Source: Heyndrickxia coagulans 36D1 (GTDB taxonomy: Bacteria > Bacillota > Bacilli > Bacillales > Bacillaceae_C). From it: a stretch of 64,000 nt of DNA. Both the position numbers and the translations under genes were made by a program. Below, in pieces: positions 47,233-56,439 of the stretch (the first letter of the stretch is position 1; the number at the start of each line of letters is the position of its first letter). Where the stretch lies: positions 992,001-1,056,000 of the forward strand of contig NC_016023.1 in NCBI RefSeq assembly GCF_000169195.2, read 5' to 3'. The notes under the pieces were generated by a model, which saw only the letters and a program-made list of their open reading frames with translations, was not told where the DNA came from and did no database searches.

Positions 47233-47285
47233 AAACTTTAAGTTTACTTTCATATGTATTATACAAAAAAGCAGGCAGATGTAAA
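47233..47285 (-). promoter_or_regulatory. pot operon promoter with palindromic operator
   Basis: Minus strand TTTACA (47285-47280), 16 nt, TATAAT (47263-47258). A 13-bp palindrome AAACTT-T-AAGTTT (47233-47245) lies 13-25 nt past the -10, and a second GTTTA...TAAAC pair follows at about 47195-47213. Candidate sites for the XRE-cupin repressor. Confidence 0.55.
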
Positions 47286-47440
47286 GGTTTTTTTGAAAAA
47301 AACACGCATCACGGTCGTCCCCCTGCTGTCTCGGCTCCCCTCCTTTCCAGCCGGTTTATGAAAACGAACAATCCCACTCGGGCGTTTTCTTACAGAGAGG
47401 CAGATGTTTGTAAAAATAAGCCCGCATATAAAATATGGCC

Positions 47441-47522
47441 GCGCTGTTGCCTGCTGCAAAAAGTCAATCATGCAAACTGGCGCCGGGCTTGACGTAAAAA
47501 CTGAAATCCATTTTATATAACA
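47441..47522 (+). repeat. Dispersed intergenic repeat, copy 3
   Basis: Begins GCGCTGTTGCCTGCTGCAAA after ATAAAATATGGCC and ends with CCATTTTATATAAC. It shares this 5' flank (ATAAAATAT-GC-GC) with copy 4. It lies between the divergent pot and lysP promoters. Confidence 0.7.
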
Positions 47523-47557
47523 CCTATTTTTGCCACCCCGTTCTGCTGCCTTTTCTA

Positions 47558-47586
47558 TTGATTTTCCCTAAAAACATAACTATAAT
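47558..47586 (+). promoter_or_regulatory. lysP promoter
   Basis: TTGATT (47558-47563), 17 nt, TATAAT (47581-47586). The lysine riboswitch begins about 35 nt downstream of the expected start point. Confidence 0.65.
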
Positions 47587-47627
47587 TATATGTAAATCAA
47601 ATTGAATAAAAAAATCCTCATCAAATC

Positions 47628-47833
47628 CGGTGAGGTAGAGGTCGCAGCTTTTATGAGTAAATCGGACGAGACACGGGTAAAGTTTAAGACTCCGGTTGAA
47701 AGGAAAAGCTGCCGAAATGTGGTGCCGGATCCCGCGGTGCCATGTTGGGGCTGTTTCCGAACAGGAACAGAACTGTCACATATGCGATTCCCCCTCGCAT
47801 ATGTGTTGAGCTATCTTCGGAAGGTTGATGGAG
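47628..47833 (+). ncRNA. Lysine riboswitch (L-box)
   Basis: Contains the hallmark conserved words of the lysine aptamer in order: AGGTAGAGGTCGCAGC at 47634, a GAGTAA shortly after, then AAAGGAAAAGCTGCCGAA (47699-47716) whose AGCTGC pairs with GCAGCT of the first block, and a long hairpin CACATATGCGA/TCGCATATGTG (about 47777-47803). It binds lysine and, when bound, favours the terminator that follows, shutting off the downstream lysine permease. Confidence 0.9.
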
Positions 47834-47845
47834 GGTATACGCTTT

Positions 47846-47880
47846 GATGCCGCGTCTCCACGACTGCGGCATTTTTGTTT
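47846..47880 (+). terminator. Riboswitch-controlled terminator
   Basis: GATGCCGC/GCGGCAT stem followed by TTTTTGTTT, between the aptamer and the lysP ribosome site: the expression platform of the lysine riboswitch. Confidence 0.8.
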
Positions 47881-47920
47881 ATTCCCTGCTCCTTCCTATA
47901 TAAAAAGGAGTGTATCAAGG

Positions 47921-49411
47921 ATGGATGACTTCTATCATGGGCAAAGCACTACAGCTGGAGCGGTTCCCGTTACGAAAAAGGGTGAAGTGACAAAACTAAA
48001 GCGAAAATTAAAATCCCGCCACCTGACCATGATTTCCCTCGGCGGATCAATCGGAACCGGGCTTTTTCTGGCAAGCGGCGGGGCAATCCACAGCGCGGGG
48101 CCGGGCGGGGCGCTTCTCGCTTATGCATTAATTGGCGTCATGGTGTACTTTTTAATGACAAGTCTTGCGGAAATGGCCGCCTACATGCCGGTTGCAGGCA
48201 CCTTCAGCACGTACGCGACGAAATTTGTTGACCCGGCACTTGGATTTGCGCTTGGCTGGAACTATTGGTATAACTGGGCGATCACGATTGCGGCCGAATT
48301 ATCGGCAGCAACCATTATCATGAAATTCTGGTTCCCGCATACGCCTTCGATCGTGTGGAGTGCGGCCTGCCTTCTCATCATGTTCTTATTAAATTATTTA
48401 TCTGTAAAAGGGTTCGGGGAAGCAGAATACTGGTTTGCAATCATAAAAGTCGTGACCGTCATTGCCTTTATCATTGTCGGCGCACTGATGATTTTCGGGA
48501 TTATGGGTGGAAAAGCAATCGGCTTCCATAACCTTACGATTGCAGACGGCCCGGTCCACGGCGGATTCCTGGCCGTACTCGGGATTTTTATGGCAGCCGG
48601 GTTTTCGTTCCAGGGAACAGAACTGCTCGGGGTTGCGGCCGGTGAAAGTGAAGATCCGGAAAAAACCATTCCGCATGCTGTGAAATCTGTTTTTTGGAGA
48701 ATTTTGCTTTTCTATATTCTGGCGATTTTTGTCATCGGCCTGCTGATTCCGTTCACGGATTCGAGACTAACCGCCGACGACATTACGATGAGCCCGTTCA
48801 CAATTGTATTTCAGCGTGCCGGCATTGCCTTTGCTGCTTCTGTCATGAATGCGATTATTTTAACGGCTGTTCTTTCTGCCGGCAACTCGGGTATGTACGC
48901 GTCAACGCGAATGCTCTGGGAACTGGCGCGTGACGGCAAAGCGCCGAAATTCCTCGGAAAACTGAATAAACGCGGGGTACCGGTGAATGCACTGATTGTC
49001 ACTTCGCTTGTTGGAACGGTGGCTTTCCTTGCATCTTTCTTCGGTGACGGGGCAGTGTACAACTGGCTCCTGAACGCATCCGGCTTATCCGGCTTTATCG
49101 CCTGGCTCGGGATTGCCATCAGCCATTACCGGTTCCGCCGTGCATATGTGGCGCAAGGAAAAGCGTTGAGCGACCTGCCTTACCGTTCGAGATGGTTCCC
49201 ATTCGGACCGCTATTTGCGTTTGCCGTTTGTACGGTCGTCATTCTCGGGCAAAACTACCAGGCATTTCTGGGAGACCATATTAAGTGGGAAAGCGTGTTT
49301 GTCTCGTATATCGGCCTGCCCATCTTTATTGCCGTATGGCTCATTTATAAATTTGTGAAAAAGACAAAAGTCGTTTCTTTACAGGAATGCGATTTTAACC
49401 GAGAATCCTAA
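47921..49411 (+). CDS. lysP: Lysine-specific permease
   Basis: APC-family amino acid importer, 496 residues with 12 membrane segments. SLGGSIGTGLFLASGGAIHSAGPGGALLAY is the helix-1 substrate site of the AAT group, and FQGTELLGVAAGESEDPEKTIP and NSGMYASTRMLWELARDGKAPKF are conserved motifs. ATG 47921 follows AAGGAG; the frame is open further upstream but that overlaps the riboswitch terminator. Lysine specificity is supported by the riboswitch in its leader as well as by LysP similarity. Confidence 0.92.
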   Translation: MDDFYHGQSTTAGAVPVTKKGEVTKLKRKLKSRHLTMISLGGSIGTGLFLASGGAIHSAGPGGALLAYALIGVMVYFLMTSLAEMAAYMPVAGTFSTYATKFVDPALGFALGWNYWYNWAITIAAELSAATIIMKFWFPHTPSIVWSAACLLIMFLLNYLSVKGFGEAEYWFAIIKVVTVIAFIIVGALMIFGIMGGKAIGFHNLTIADGPVHGGFLAVLGIFMAAGFSFQGTELLGVAAGESEDPEKTIPHAVKSVFWRILLFYILAIFVIGLLIPFTDSRLTADDITMSPFTIVFQRAGIAFAASVMNAIILTAVLSAGNSGMYASTRMLWELARDGKAPKFLGKLNKRGVPVNALIVTSLVGTVAFLASFFGDGAVYNWLLNASGLSGFIAWLGIAISHYRFRRAYVAQGKALSDLPYRSRWFPFGPLFAFAVCTVVILGQNYQAFLGDHIKWESVFVSYIGLPIFIAVWLIYKFVKKTKVVSLQECDFNRES

Positions 49412-49414
49412 CGG

Positions 49415-49446
49415 AAAAACCTGCGGTGGCTGCCGCAGGTTTTTTC
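49415..49446 (+). terminator. lysP terminator
   Basis: AACCTGCGG/CCGCAGGTT stem with a 6-nt loop and TTTTTT run, 4 nt after the stop codon. Confidence 0.85.
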
Positions 49447-49506
49447 CTTTCATCAGAAACTTACTTTTAACATAAATTATATGAAATTTACCTTTATTTT
49501 AATTTA

Positions 49507-49520
49507 TGAAAACGTTTCCT
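49507..49520 (+). promoter_or_regulatory. cre-like site upstream of the peptide transporter
   Basis: TGAAAACGTTTCCT matches 12 of 14 positions of the CcpA consensus and lies 240 nt before the dtpT-like gene. The rest of 49447-49759 is AT-rich with no other clear element. Confidence 0.4.
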
Positions 49521-49759
49521 TTATCTAGGAAAAAATTCATTTTAAATATTTTCCTAGCTCAGAATCCTTTATTTCATGCGGGTTCCAGCCTTTTTTAACA
49601 ATGGCGCACACAAATTTGCCAAAAAATTAATCTTTATTTTTTTCTCATTTTACGTTAATATTTTATCTATCGCATTCATTCCCCGAAAAAACCAGCACTT
49701 ATTTTTCAGTTAATTTCACAAATTATGCCAATATGTGATTTTTACAAGGAGGCAATGGC

Positions 49760-51253
49760 ATGTCAACAATCGACAAGAAAAAAGTTCTGGCAACTGTTCC
49801 ACAGACCGGATTTTTTGGTCATCCAAAAGGGTTGTCGACTTTATTTTTCCTAGAGTTTTGGGAGAGATTCTCTTACTACGGGATGAAAGGGATTCTGATT
49901 TACTACATGTATGACCGCCTGTCAAACGGCGGGTTGGGATTGGACCCGACAACAGCCGCATCGATTGCTTCGATTTACGGCGCGCTTGTTTATATGTCGG
50001 GGATTATCGGCGGCTGGATTTCAGACCGTCTGCTCGGTTCCGCCAAAACCGTTTTTTACGGCGGAGTGCTGATTATGCTCGGGCATATTGCGTTGTCCTT
50101 TCCGGGAGGGTTCCCGGCGCTGATCGTTTCCATGGTGCTGATTGTGCTTGGGACAGGCTTGTTAAAACCAAATGCCGCTTCAACCGTCGGGGAATTGTAT
50201 GATGAAAAAGACTTGCGGCGCGATTCCGGTTTCAGCATTTACTACATGGCGGTTAACCTCGGGGCCTTCATTGCGCCACTCATTGTCGGAACAATCGGTC
50301 AGGGGTACAATTACCATCTCGGCTTCAGTATTGCAGCGATCGGAATGTTTTTCGGTTTGATCGCATTCACCATGTCCAGGAAGAAAAATCTTGGGCTTGC
50401 CGGCTCTGTTGTGCACAACCCGTTGAAGCCGGAAGAAAGAAGATCGACTTTCACCAAAATCGGCGTAGGAGCTGTCGTCCTGATTATTTTGCTGGCGATT
50501 ACCATTCCGACACGGATTTTAAATCTGAACAGCTTTATTACCATCGTCAGCATTTTAGGATTTTTGATTCCTGCCTGGTACTTCTTTATGATGTACTTTA
50601 GCAAAAAAACATCGAAAGACGAACGCTCACGCATTTTGGCTTATATTCCTTTATTTATTGCTTCCATCGTCTTCTGGGCGATTGAAGAACAAGGCGCGAG
50701 TTTGCTCGCCGTCTATGCGGACAAGCGGACACAGCTGAATTTTGCCGGCATTCATATTTTACCGTCCTGGTTTCAGACATTGAATCCGCTGTTTATCGTC
50801 GTCTTTGCGCCGGTTTTGGCTTCGCTTTGGGTGAAGCTGGGAGACAGGCAGCCGTCTACACCGGTTAAATTTTCGTTTGGGCTTATCCTTGCTGGTTTGT
50901 CCTATATGGTCATGGTGGCCCCGGCTTACTTTAACGGCTCTTCGTCGCTCGTGAGCCCGCTCTGGCTTGTATTGAGCTACTTCCTTGTCGTGATCGGGGA
51001 ACTTTGCTTGTCACCGGTTGGTTTGAGTGTATCGACAAAGCTGGCGCCAGCCGCATTCTCGGCGCAAATGCTCAGCCTCTGGAACTTGTCTGATGCTGCG
51101 GCCCAAACGTTGAACGCCCAGCTTGTCAAACTGTACAGCGCCAACCATGAAGTGATCTACTTCGGCGGCGTCGGCCTTGTTTCGGTCATTTTGGGCATAT
51201 TCCTGCTCCTCTACGCACCGGTTATCAAACGGCTGATGAGAGGGATAAAATAA
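49760..51253 (+). CDS. dtpT: Di-/tripeptide transporter, POT family (DtpT-like)
   Basis: Proton-coupled oligopeptide importer, 497 residues and about 14 membrane segments. The POT signature EFWERFSYYGMKGIL (proton-coupling ExxERF) is at residues 33-47, with KPNAASTVGELY and FSIYYMAVNLGAFIAPLI being the second PTR2 signature and SPVGLSVSTKLAP near the C-terminus. ATG 49760 follows AAGGAGG by 7 nt. Single-gene unit with terminator. Confidence 0.93.
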   Translation: MSTIDKKKVLATVPQTGFFGHPKGLSTLFFLEFWERFSYYGMKGILIYYMYDRLSNGGLGLDPTTAASIASIYGALVYMSGIIGGWISDRLLGSAKTVFYGGVLIMLGHIALSFPGGFPALIVSMVLIVLGTGLLKPNAASTVGELYDEKDLRRDSGFSIYYMAVNLGAFIAPLIVGTIGQGYNYHLGFSIAAIGMFFGLIAFTMSRKKNLGLAGSVVHNPLKPEERRSTFTKIGVGAVVLIILLAITIPTRILNLNSFITIVSILGFLIPAWYFFMMYFSKKTSKDERSRILAYIPLFIASIVFWAIEEQGASLLAVYADKRTQLNFAGIHILPSWFQTLNPLFIVVFAPVLASLWVKLGDRQPSTPVKFSFGLILAGLSYMVMVAPAYFNGSSSLVSPLWLVLSYFLVVIGELCLSPVGLSVSTKLAPAAFSAQMLSLWNLSDAAAQTLNAQLVKLYSANHEVIYFGGVGLVSVILGIFLLLYAPVIKRLMRGIK

Positions 51254-51270
51254 TAGATGAAGTGATGAAA

Positions 51271-51298
51271 AACCGGGGCATTGGTCCCCGGTTTTTTT
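51271..51298 (+). terminator. dtpT terminator
   Basis: AACCGGGG/CCCCGGTT with a 7-nt loop and a T run. Confidence 0.85.
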
Positions 51299-51341
51299 AA
51301 TGGATTTGCTGGTATGTGCCGTGTAACAATTGGAGTGGATG

Positions 51342-51776
51342 CTAATCGATTGGGGTAAGCTTAACCGTTGCTTCTGTCTGGACGGTGTAGCCGTCATACA
51401 CCATAAACGTATAGGAAGCTTCGCCATTTACGCCAAGAATCGTATTCACATCTGGTACACCTTCTCCGTCAAAAGTGACGAAGTTCGATCCTTCACCAAC
51501 CGGCGTGGCTTTATACCTTCCTTCCGGGATGTCTTTGCCAACTTCATATCTGCCGGCTGCCAACGTCTTTGGTGCACTTTTCGCTTTCTGCACCTGTCCT
51601 GTCAATGAAGCAAGGTCCTTTTTCTTGGCATCCACTTTGCTTTGAGTGGATTTTAATTCTGATTTTGCATTTTTCAAGTCAGCTTGTGCAACATCGACCT
51701 GTTTGTTCAAAGTATCGAGTTGCGTTTTAAGATCATCTTGCTGGGATACAAGTTCCTCGGCTGCATCATAGTCATC
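51342..51776 (-). pseudogene. 5'-truncated coiled-coil surface protein gene
   Basis: About 144 C-terminal residues: a heptad-rich coiled coil (DLKTQLDTLNKQVDV to SLTGQVQKAKSA) and then a beta domain beginning AAGRYEVGKDIPEGRYKATP and ending VKLTPID, a module common at the end of Firmicute cell-surface lipoproteins. Reading upstream, the frame runs straight into repeat array C at 51776 and meets a stop there. Signal peptide and start are gone and were not found beyond the array. The 11-aa-offset ATG at 51710 lacks a ribosome site, so the remnant is probably not expressed. Confidence 0.65.
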
Positions 51777-52367
51777 TTCCCTTAACGTAGATGGGCCCTA
51801 TGTAAAGAAAAGCCTTCATTTTTGCACGCTTTCTTAACATAAACGCCCTCTAGGTTAAGGAAGAGCCTCGTTTTTTCACGCTTCCTTAACCTAGGCGCGC
51901 TCTAGGTTAAGGAAGGCCTTCGTTTTTCCGCGCTTCCTTAACGTAGACGCCCTCTAGGTTAAGGAAGAGCCTCGTTTTTGCTTGCTTCCTTAACCTAGGC
52001 GGGCTCTAGGTTAAGAAAGGCCTTCGTTTTTCTGCTCTTCCTTATCCTTAACGTAGACGCCCTCTAGGTGAAGGAAAAGCCTCGTTTTTTCGTGCTTCCT
52101 TAACGTAGACGCCCTCTAGGTTAAGGAAAAGCCTCGTTTTTTCACGCTTCCTTAACGTAGACGCCCTCTAGGTTAAGGAAGAGCCTCGTTTTTTCACGCT
52201 TCCTTAACGTAGACGCCCTCTAGGTTAAGGAAGAGCCTCGTTTTTTCACGCTTCCTTAACGTAGACGCCCTCTAGGTTAAGGAAGAGCCTCGTTTTTTCA
52301 CGCTTCCTTAACGTAGACGCCCTCTATGTAAAGAAAGGCCTTCATTTTTCCACGACTCCTTAACGTA
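51776..52367. repeat. Array C: eleven to twelve 52-bp hairpin units
   Basis: Units start at about 51776, 51829, 51881, 51933, 51985, 52037, 52095, 52147, 52199, 52251 and 52303, with a truncated one at 52355; the interval is 52 bp except where unit 6 carries a short duplication. Same stem family as array A, CTTCCTTAACGTAGA/TCTAGGTTAAGGAAG, but with a different spacer (AGCCTCGTTTTTTCACG). Units 7-11 are almost identical, pointing to recent expansion; outer units are diverged. Confidence 0.9.
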
Positions 52368-52556
52368 GGGCTTGCTGAACACGCAAAATTCCTAGATTTG
52401 GCAAGGATGCTGACAGTTTTGGCAAAAATTTAAATGGTTTTTTTAGAAAGTCCAGAGAAAAGCTTGCACTTGAAAGCTGATTCAAGGTATAGAGAAGACA
52501 AAATCGTATTTTCAAAGATGAAGTCTTTTATATTTTAAGACACAGGTTGTTGACCC
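52368..52556. mobile_element. Second copy of the GGGCTTGCTGAA element
   Basis: Starts GGGCTTGCTGAACACGC inside the last truncated unit of array C. It is alignable to 39334-39455 and, at its far end (TATTTTAAGACACAGGTTGTTGAC), to 40091-40114. Here the two halves are contiguous, without an array between. No matching right inverted end was found. Confidence 0.5.
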
Positions 52557-52568
52557 TATATAAAAGAG

Positions 52569-52608
52569 AAAAACCCGTTTGGAAATCCTCTTTCCAAACG
52601 GGTTTTTG
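52569..52608 (-). terminator. Terminator of the CycA-like permease gene
   Basis: AAAAACCCGTTTGGAAA/TTTCCAAACGGGTTTTT, perfect 17-bp stem with a 5-nt loop, at the stop codon. Confidence 0.85.
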
Positions 52609-53976
52609 TTAAATGCTTTTCTTCTTTCGTGTCAGGCCGTAAGCGATGACAAGCAGGATGAACCATACCGGTGTCACAAATAAGGCAACACGCGTATCTT
52701 TTGCTATCCCCAGAACCACGAGGACAAAAACAAAGAACAAGAGTACAATCCAGTTGATGACCGGGGCAAACGGCAATTTAAAAGAGATTTTGGCCGCTTC
52801 TTCCGGCATATTTTTCCGGAAACGCAAGTGGGCAACCATAATGACGCCCCACACCCAGACAAAACAGATGGATGAAATGCTTGTGACAAGCGTAAAGACT
52901 TGCGTGCTCTTCATAAAATAATTCAGCATAACGCCGATTAACAGCATGATCGTTGAACCAAGCAAAGCAGGTGCCGGGACATTCCGCTTGTTTAACTTTT
53001 TAAATATTTTCGGTGCTTTTCCATCTTCTGCAAGAGAATACAGCATACGGCTTGTACTGAAAATGCCGCTGTTGCACGAGGAAGCCGCCGAAGTGAGCAC
53101 CACAAAATTGATGATACCTGCTGCAGCCGGCAGACCGATATCAGCAAATACCCGGACAAACGGGCTCGCATCCGGATTCAGCCGGTTCCAAGGATAAATC
53201 GACATGATGACAAACAAAGCGCCGACATAAAACAGTAAAATCCGCAGCGGAATCTGGTTGATCGCTTTTGGCAGCGTCTTTGATGGATCCTCTGCTTCCC
53301 CGGCTGTTACGCCGACCAGTTCAATCCCGACAAATGAAAAGACGGCCATTTCAAACGCTAGCAAAAACCCTTTTGAGCCATTCGGGAAAAAGCCGCCGTG
53401 CTGCCACAGGTTTGTAAAAGAGGCGTGCCCCCCATTGCTTTGAAAACCAGCGAACACGAGGAGAATGCCGATAACAATCAGGGCAATAATGGTGACAACT
53501 TTAATAATAGCAAACCAAAATTCCATTTCCCCGAATGCTTTGACTGTCGCAATATTGATGAGAAACAAAACAGCGACGCAAATCAAAGCAGGAATCCACT
53601 GTGGCAGATCGGGTACCCAAAATTGAACATACATACCGACTGCGGTAATTTCGGCAATACCGGTTACAATCCAGCAAAACCAATAGGTCCAGCCGGTAAT
53701 AAAGCCTGCCCACGGTCCGATAAATGTTTCAGCAAAATGGGTAAACGATCCGGTAATCGGCTTGTACATCAGCAGTTCGCCGAGTGCCCGCATCATAAAG
53801 AAAAGGGCTAAGCCGATTACGAAGTATACGAGCATAATAGACGGGCCGGCAAAGTGAATCGATTTGCCGGAACCAAGGAAAAGCCCCGTTCCAATTGCGC
53901 CCCCGATCGCAATCAATTGAATATGGCGGTTTTTCAGCCCGCGACTCAGCTCTTGTCCATTCGGGCTTTGATCCAT
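52609..53976 (-). CDS. Amino acid permease, CycA/AapA type
   Basis: AAT-group APC transporter, 455 residues with 12 membrane segments. RGLKNRHIQLIAIGGAIGTG and LFLGSGKSIHFAGPS at the N-terminus, FSFVGIELVGVTAGEAEDPSKTLPKAINQIPLRIL and NSGIFSTSRMLYSLAEDGKAPK fit D-serine/D-alanine/glycine permeases (CycA; B. subtilis AapA/YtnA). ATG 53976 has AAGGAG 9 nt upstream; a TTG at 53985 is less likely. Monocistronic. Confidence 0.87.
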   Translation of the reverse strand: MDQSPNGQELSRGLKNRHIQLIAIGGAIGTGLFLGSGKSIHFAGPSIMLVYFVIGLALFFMMRALGELLMYKPITGSFTHFAETFIGPWAGFITGWTYWFCWIVTGIAEITAVGMYVQFWVPDLPQWIPALICVAVLFLINIATVKAFGEMEFWFAIIKVVTIIALIVIGILLVFAGFQSNGGHASFTNLWQHGGFFPNGSKGFLLAFEMAVFSFVGIELVGVTAGEAEDPSKTLPKAINQIPLRILLFYVGALFVIMSIYPWNRLNPDASPFVRVFADIGLPAAAGIINFVVLTSAASSCNSGIFSTSRMLYSLAEDGKAPKIFKKLNKRNVPAPALLGSTIMLLIGVMLNYFMKSTQVFTLVTSISSICFVWVWGVIMVAHLRFRKNMPEEAAKISFKLPFAPVINWIVLLFFVFVLVVLGIAKDTRVALFVTPVWFILLVIAYGLTRKKKSI

Positions 53977-54205
53977 ACCGATCAACTCCTTATCTATGTA
54001 TAAATTTGATTATATCACAATATTCTTATTTGTTGCGGGTAAAAAGCAAACCGTATGTGCAAGATCCTCCCACGGTTGTGTACGGGTGTTATGGGACCTC
54101 TTTTTTGTTTTCGCTTTCAAAAGGACGGATTAAAACTTCTCATTTTTGAGAAAATTTAGCATGCAGAAGCGAACCGGCCCATGAAAAGAGCCGGCAAGCC
54201 TGGGT

Positions 54206-54772
54206 TTAAGCAAACCATTGCGTTTTTTCTTCTGCTGGTGTCCGTTGCGCTTTGATGTCCAATTCTCTTTTCGGATAGCCGACATAGATGAGCCCGGCAA
54301 TTTTATCTGCCGGTTCGAGATTAAGATAGTTTTTCAATTCGGGTTCATGCGCGATGTCACCGGTCCTCACGATTGTAGCCAAACCGAGCTCGGTTGCCGT
54401 AAGCAGCAGGTTTTGAATCGCACAACCGGTCGCAACGATTTCCTCAATTTCCGGAACAATGCCGGAAGGGCTGACGGCAACCGCAATAACCACCGGCGCC
54501 CGCAGTGGCCCTTTGCGCGCTTTTTCAATCTTTTTCGCCGCTTCTTCTTCACTCAGGCCTTCCGCTTTCTGGGCTGCAATCCGAGCCATTTCCTCCCCGA
54601 GTTTGACACGCCCTTCTCCTTTAAACACGCGGAATTTCCACGGTTCTGTTTTCTTATGGTTTGGCGCCCATGTGGCAGCTTCGAGCAATGTTCCAATCAC
54701 ATCATCGGGCACCTCTTTATTGTCTGTCACACCGATGGAACGGCGCGATTTGATCAGATCCATGACACCCAT
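54206..54772 (-). CDS. Nitroreductase-family NAD(P)H oxidoreductase
   Basis: FMN-dependent nitroreductase-like protein, 188 residues of the YdjA/YfhC group. The FMN phosphate-binding SRRSIGV near residue 10, APNHKKTEPWKFRVF, and the C-terminal GYPKRELDIKAQRTPAEEKTQW are family features. ATG 54772 has AAAGGAG 8 nt upstream; the longer reading has no ribosome site. Physiological substrate unknown. Confidence 0.86.
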   Translation of the reverse strand: MGVMDLIKSRRSIGVTDNKEVPDDVIGTLLEAATWAPNHKKTEPWKFRVFKGEGRVKLGEEMARIAAQKAEGLSEEEAAKKIEKARKGPLRAPVVIAVAVSPSGIVPEIEEIVATGCAIQNLLLTATELGLATIVRTGDIAHEPELKNYLNLEPADKIAGLIYVGYPKRELDIKAQRTPAEEKTQWFA

Positions 54773-54861
54773 TTTCCCAACTCCTTTAGCCATACTAGTT
54801 TAAGTATAAGGCAGGAAAATACGTCAATCAACAAAAAACATTTTTCCACCGTGGAAATACA

Positions 54862-55794
54862 TTATTGAAAAATGGTACTGATCTTTTGCACGTCCGCTTC
54901 CGTCAGGCTGACTTCCAATGTTTTCAGATTGTCAATCACCTGTTCCGGCCGTTTGGCACCCGGAATGACAGCATCAATGGAAGGCTGGGAGAGATACCAA
55001 GCAAGGACAACATGTGCGACATCCACGCCTTTTTCTTTCGCAATCGGGCGGAGCTTTTCAACCTTTTCCAAATTACGGAGATAGGTTTCCCCTTGGTAAA
55101 GCGGATTTTTCGCACGGCCGCCTTCAAATTTGGTATCTTTTGTATATTTGCCGGCGAGCAGCCCGGATGCGAGCGGAAAATACGGGATAAACGAAATACC
55201 GTTTTCCGCTGTGTACGGAAGTAAGTCTTTTTCAGCCTCGCGTTTGAATAAATTGTACTCCGACTGCAGCACATCGACATATCCGTCTTTGTTTGCCTCT
55301 TTCAATTGTTCAATGGAAAAATTGGAAACACCGATTGCACGGATTTTCCCTTCATCTTTCAGTTCTTTTAAGGCGCCGACTGCTTCGTCTTTCGGAGTAT
55401 GGTCATCCGGGAAATGGATATAAAACAAATCAATATAATCGGTTTGCAGGCGTTTCAGGCTGCTTTCGACCGCTTCTTTTAAAAATGCAGGGGAGTTGTC
55501 GAACACCACTTTTCCATCGACAAATTTATGTGCACCTTTTGTGGCAAGCACGACCTTGTCACGGCCGCCGTGTTCTTTTAGCACCTCGCCGATCAACTCT
55601 TCCGAACGTTTTGGCCCGTAAATAAACGCAGTGTCAAGAAAATTGATGCCGTGGTCAATTGCCGTGCGCACAACTTCTTTCCCGGTTTCATCATTGAGAT
55701 TCGGGTGAATATTATGTCCGCCGACCGCATTTGTGCCGAGGCCGACCGGGTTGACATACAAATCCGATTTGCCGAGTCTTCTTTGTTTTTCCAT
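54862..55794 (-). CDS. Aldo/keto reductase
   Basis: NADPH-dependent oxidoreductase of the AKR superfamily, 310 residues. Catalytic tetrad residues are visible: Asp and Tyr in [11 protein letters not shown], Lys in [10 protein letters not shown] and His in [26 protein letters not shown] and [15 protein letters not shown] are the cofactor segments. ATG 55794 follows GGCGGAGG. Closest to the YhdN/IolS type. Substrate not predictable. Confidence 0.9.
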   Translation of the reverse strand: MEKQRRLGKSDLYVNPVGLGTNAVGGHNIHPNLNDETGKEVVRTAIDHGINFLDTAFIYGPKRSEELIGEVLKEHGGRDKVVLATKGAHKFVDGKVVFDNSPAFLKEAVESSLKRLQTDYIDLFYIHFPDDHTPKDEAVGALKELKDEGKIRAIGVSNFSIEQLKEANKDGYVDVLQSEYNLFKREAEKDLLPYTAENGISFIPYFPLASGLLAGKYTKDTKFEGGRAKNPLYQGETYLRNLEKVEKLRPIAKEKGVDVAHVVLAWYLSQPSIDAVIPGAKRPEQVIDNLKTLEVSLTEADVQKISTIFQ

Positions 55795-55943
55795 CTTACC
55801 TCCGCCTTTCTCTTCAGATTTCAATCCTTATCATAGCAAATCAAAAAGAAATGTAAAAATATTTCGGTTTCCGGTCAAACAGGCACATGTGCGAGCTGTT
55901 TGCATACAAATGGGAACGTGTGAGAGAAAAAGGAGGGGTTATT

Positions 55944-56438
55944 GTGGCAAGAACGTTAGCTTGGCATGAAACATTGGAAATTCATGAGCTGGTTGCATCC
56001 CAGACGATTTGTTTGATCCGGTTTAAATCAGTCGTAAGAAATGTGTCCGATGCAGGGCTCCGGGAACTGTATACGTTTTCGATCCGGGCACTTGAAAAAA
56101 ATATTCGCGACCTTCTGCAGTTTTATCCGCAGGCGCCGCGGGAAGAGGAAATAGAAGAAAACGAGGAGCGGCAAACCAATCCCGGTTTTCAGGCCGGTGA
56201 ACTGCTGACCGCTTCCAAAACGGCTGTACGAAATTATGCGACTGCCATTACAGAAACAGCCACGCCGGCATTGCGCACCGTGCTTGTCCGCCATTTGAAC
56301 AGCGCGATCGACTGGCATGCGCGCGTATTCAACTATATGCATGAACATGGTATGTACCAGGCCTACAACTTAAGCCAATTGCTGAACAACGATGTCCGGA
56401 ATGCCAACCGGGCGCTGCAAATGCGGGAAGAAGAGTGA
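55944..56438 (+). CDS. Spore coat protein, CotF family
   Basis: 164 residues from GTG 55944 (AGGAGGGG upstream). It begins [20 protein letters not shown], the histidine- and glutamate-rich opening helix of CotF/YraD/YhcQ-type coat proteins. The rest is a ferritin-like helical bundle including [28 protein letters not shown] near the end, with an acidic insert ([13 protein letters not shown]) at about 67-79. It supports an endospore-forming host. No sporulation promoter was identified with confidence. Confidence 0.8.
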   Translation: MARTLAWHETLEIHELVASQTICLIRFKSVVRNVSDAGLRELYTFSIRALEKNIRDLLQFYPQAPREEEIEENEERQTNPGFQAGELLTASKTAVRNYATAITETATPALRTVLVRHLNSAIDWHARVFNYMHEHGMYQAYNLSQLLNNDVRNANRALQMREEE

Positions 56439-56439
56439 A

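Noticed and set aside
51342-51710. Intact small protein gene starting at ATG 51710
   Set aside because: The frame continues upstream in a clear coiled coil to the array edge and there is no ribosome site at 51710, so truncation is the better reading.
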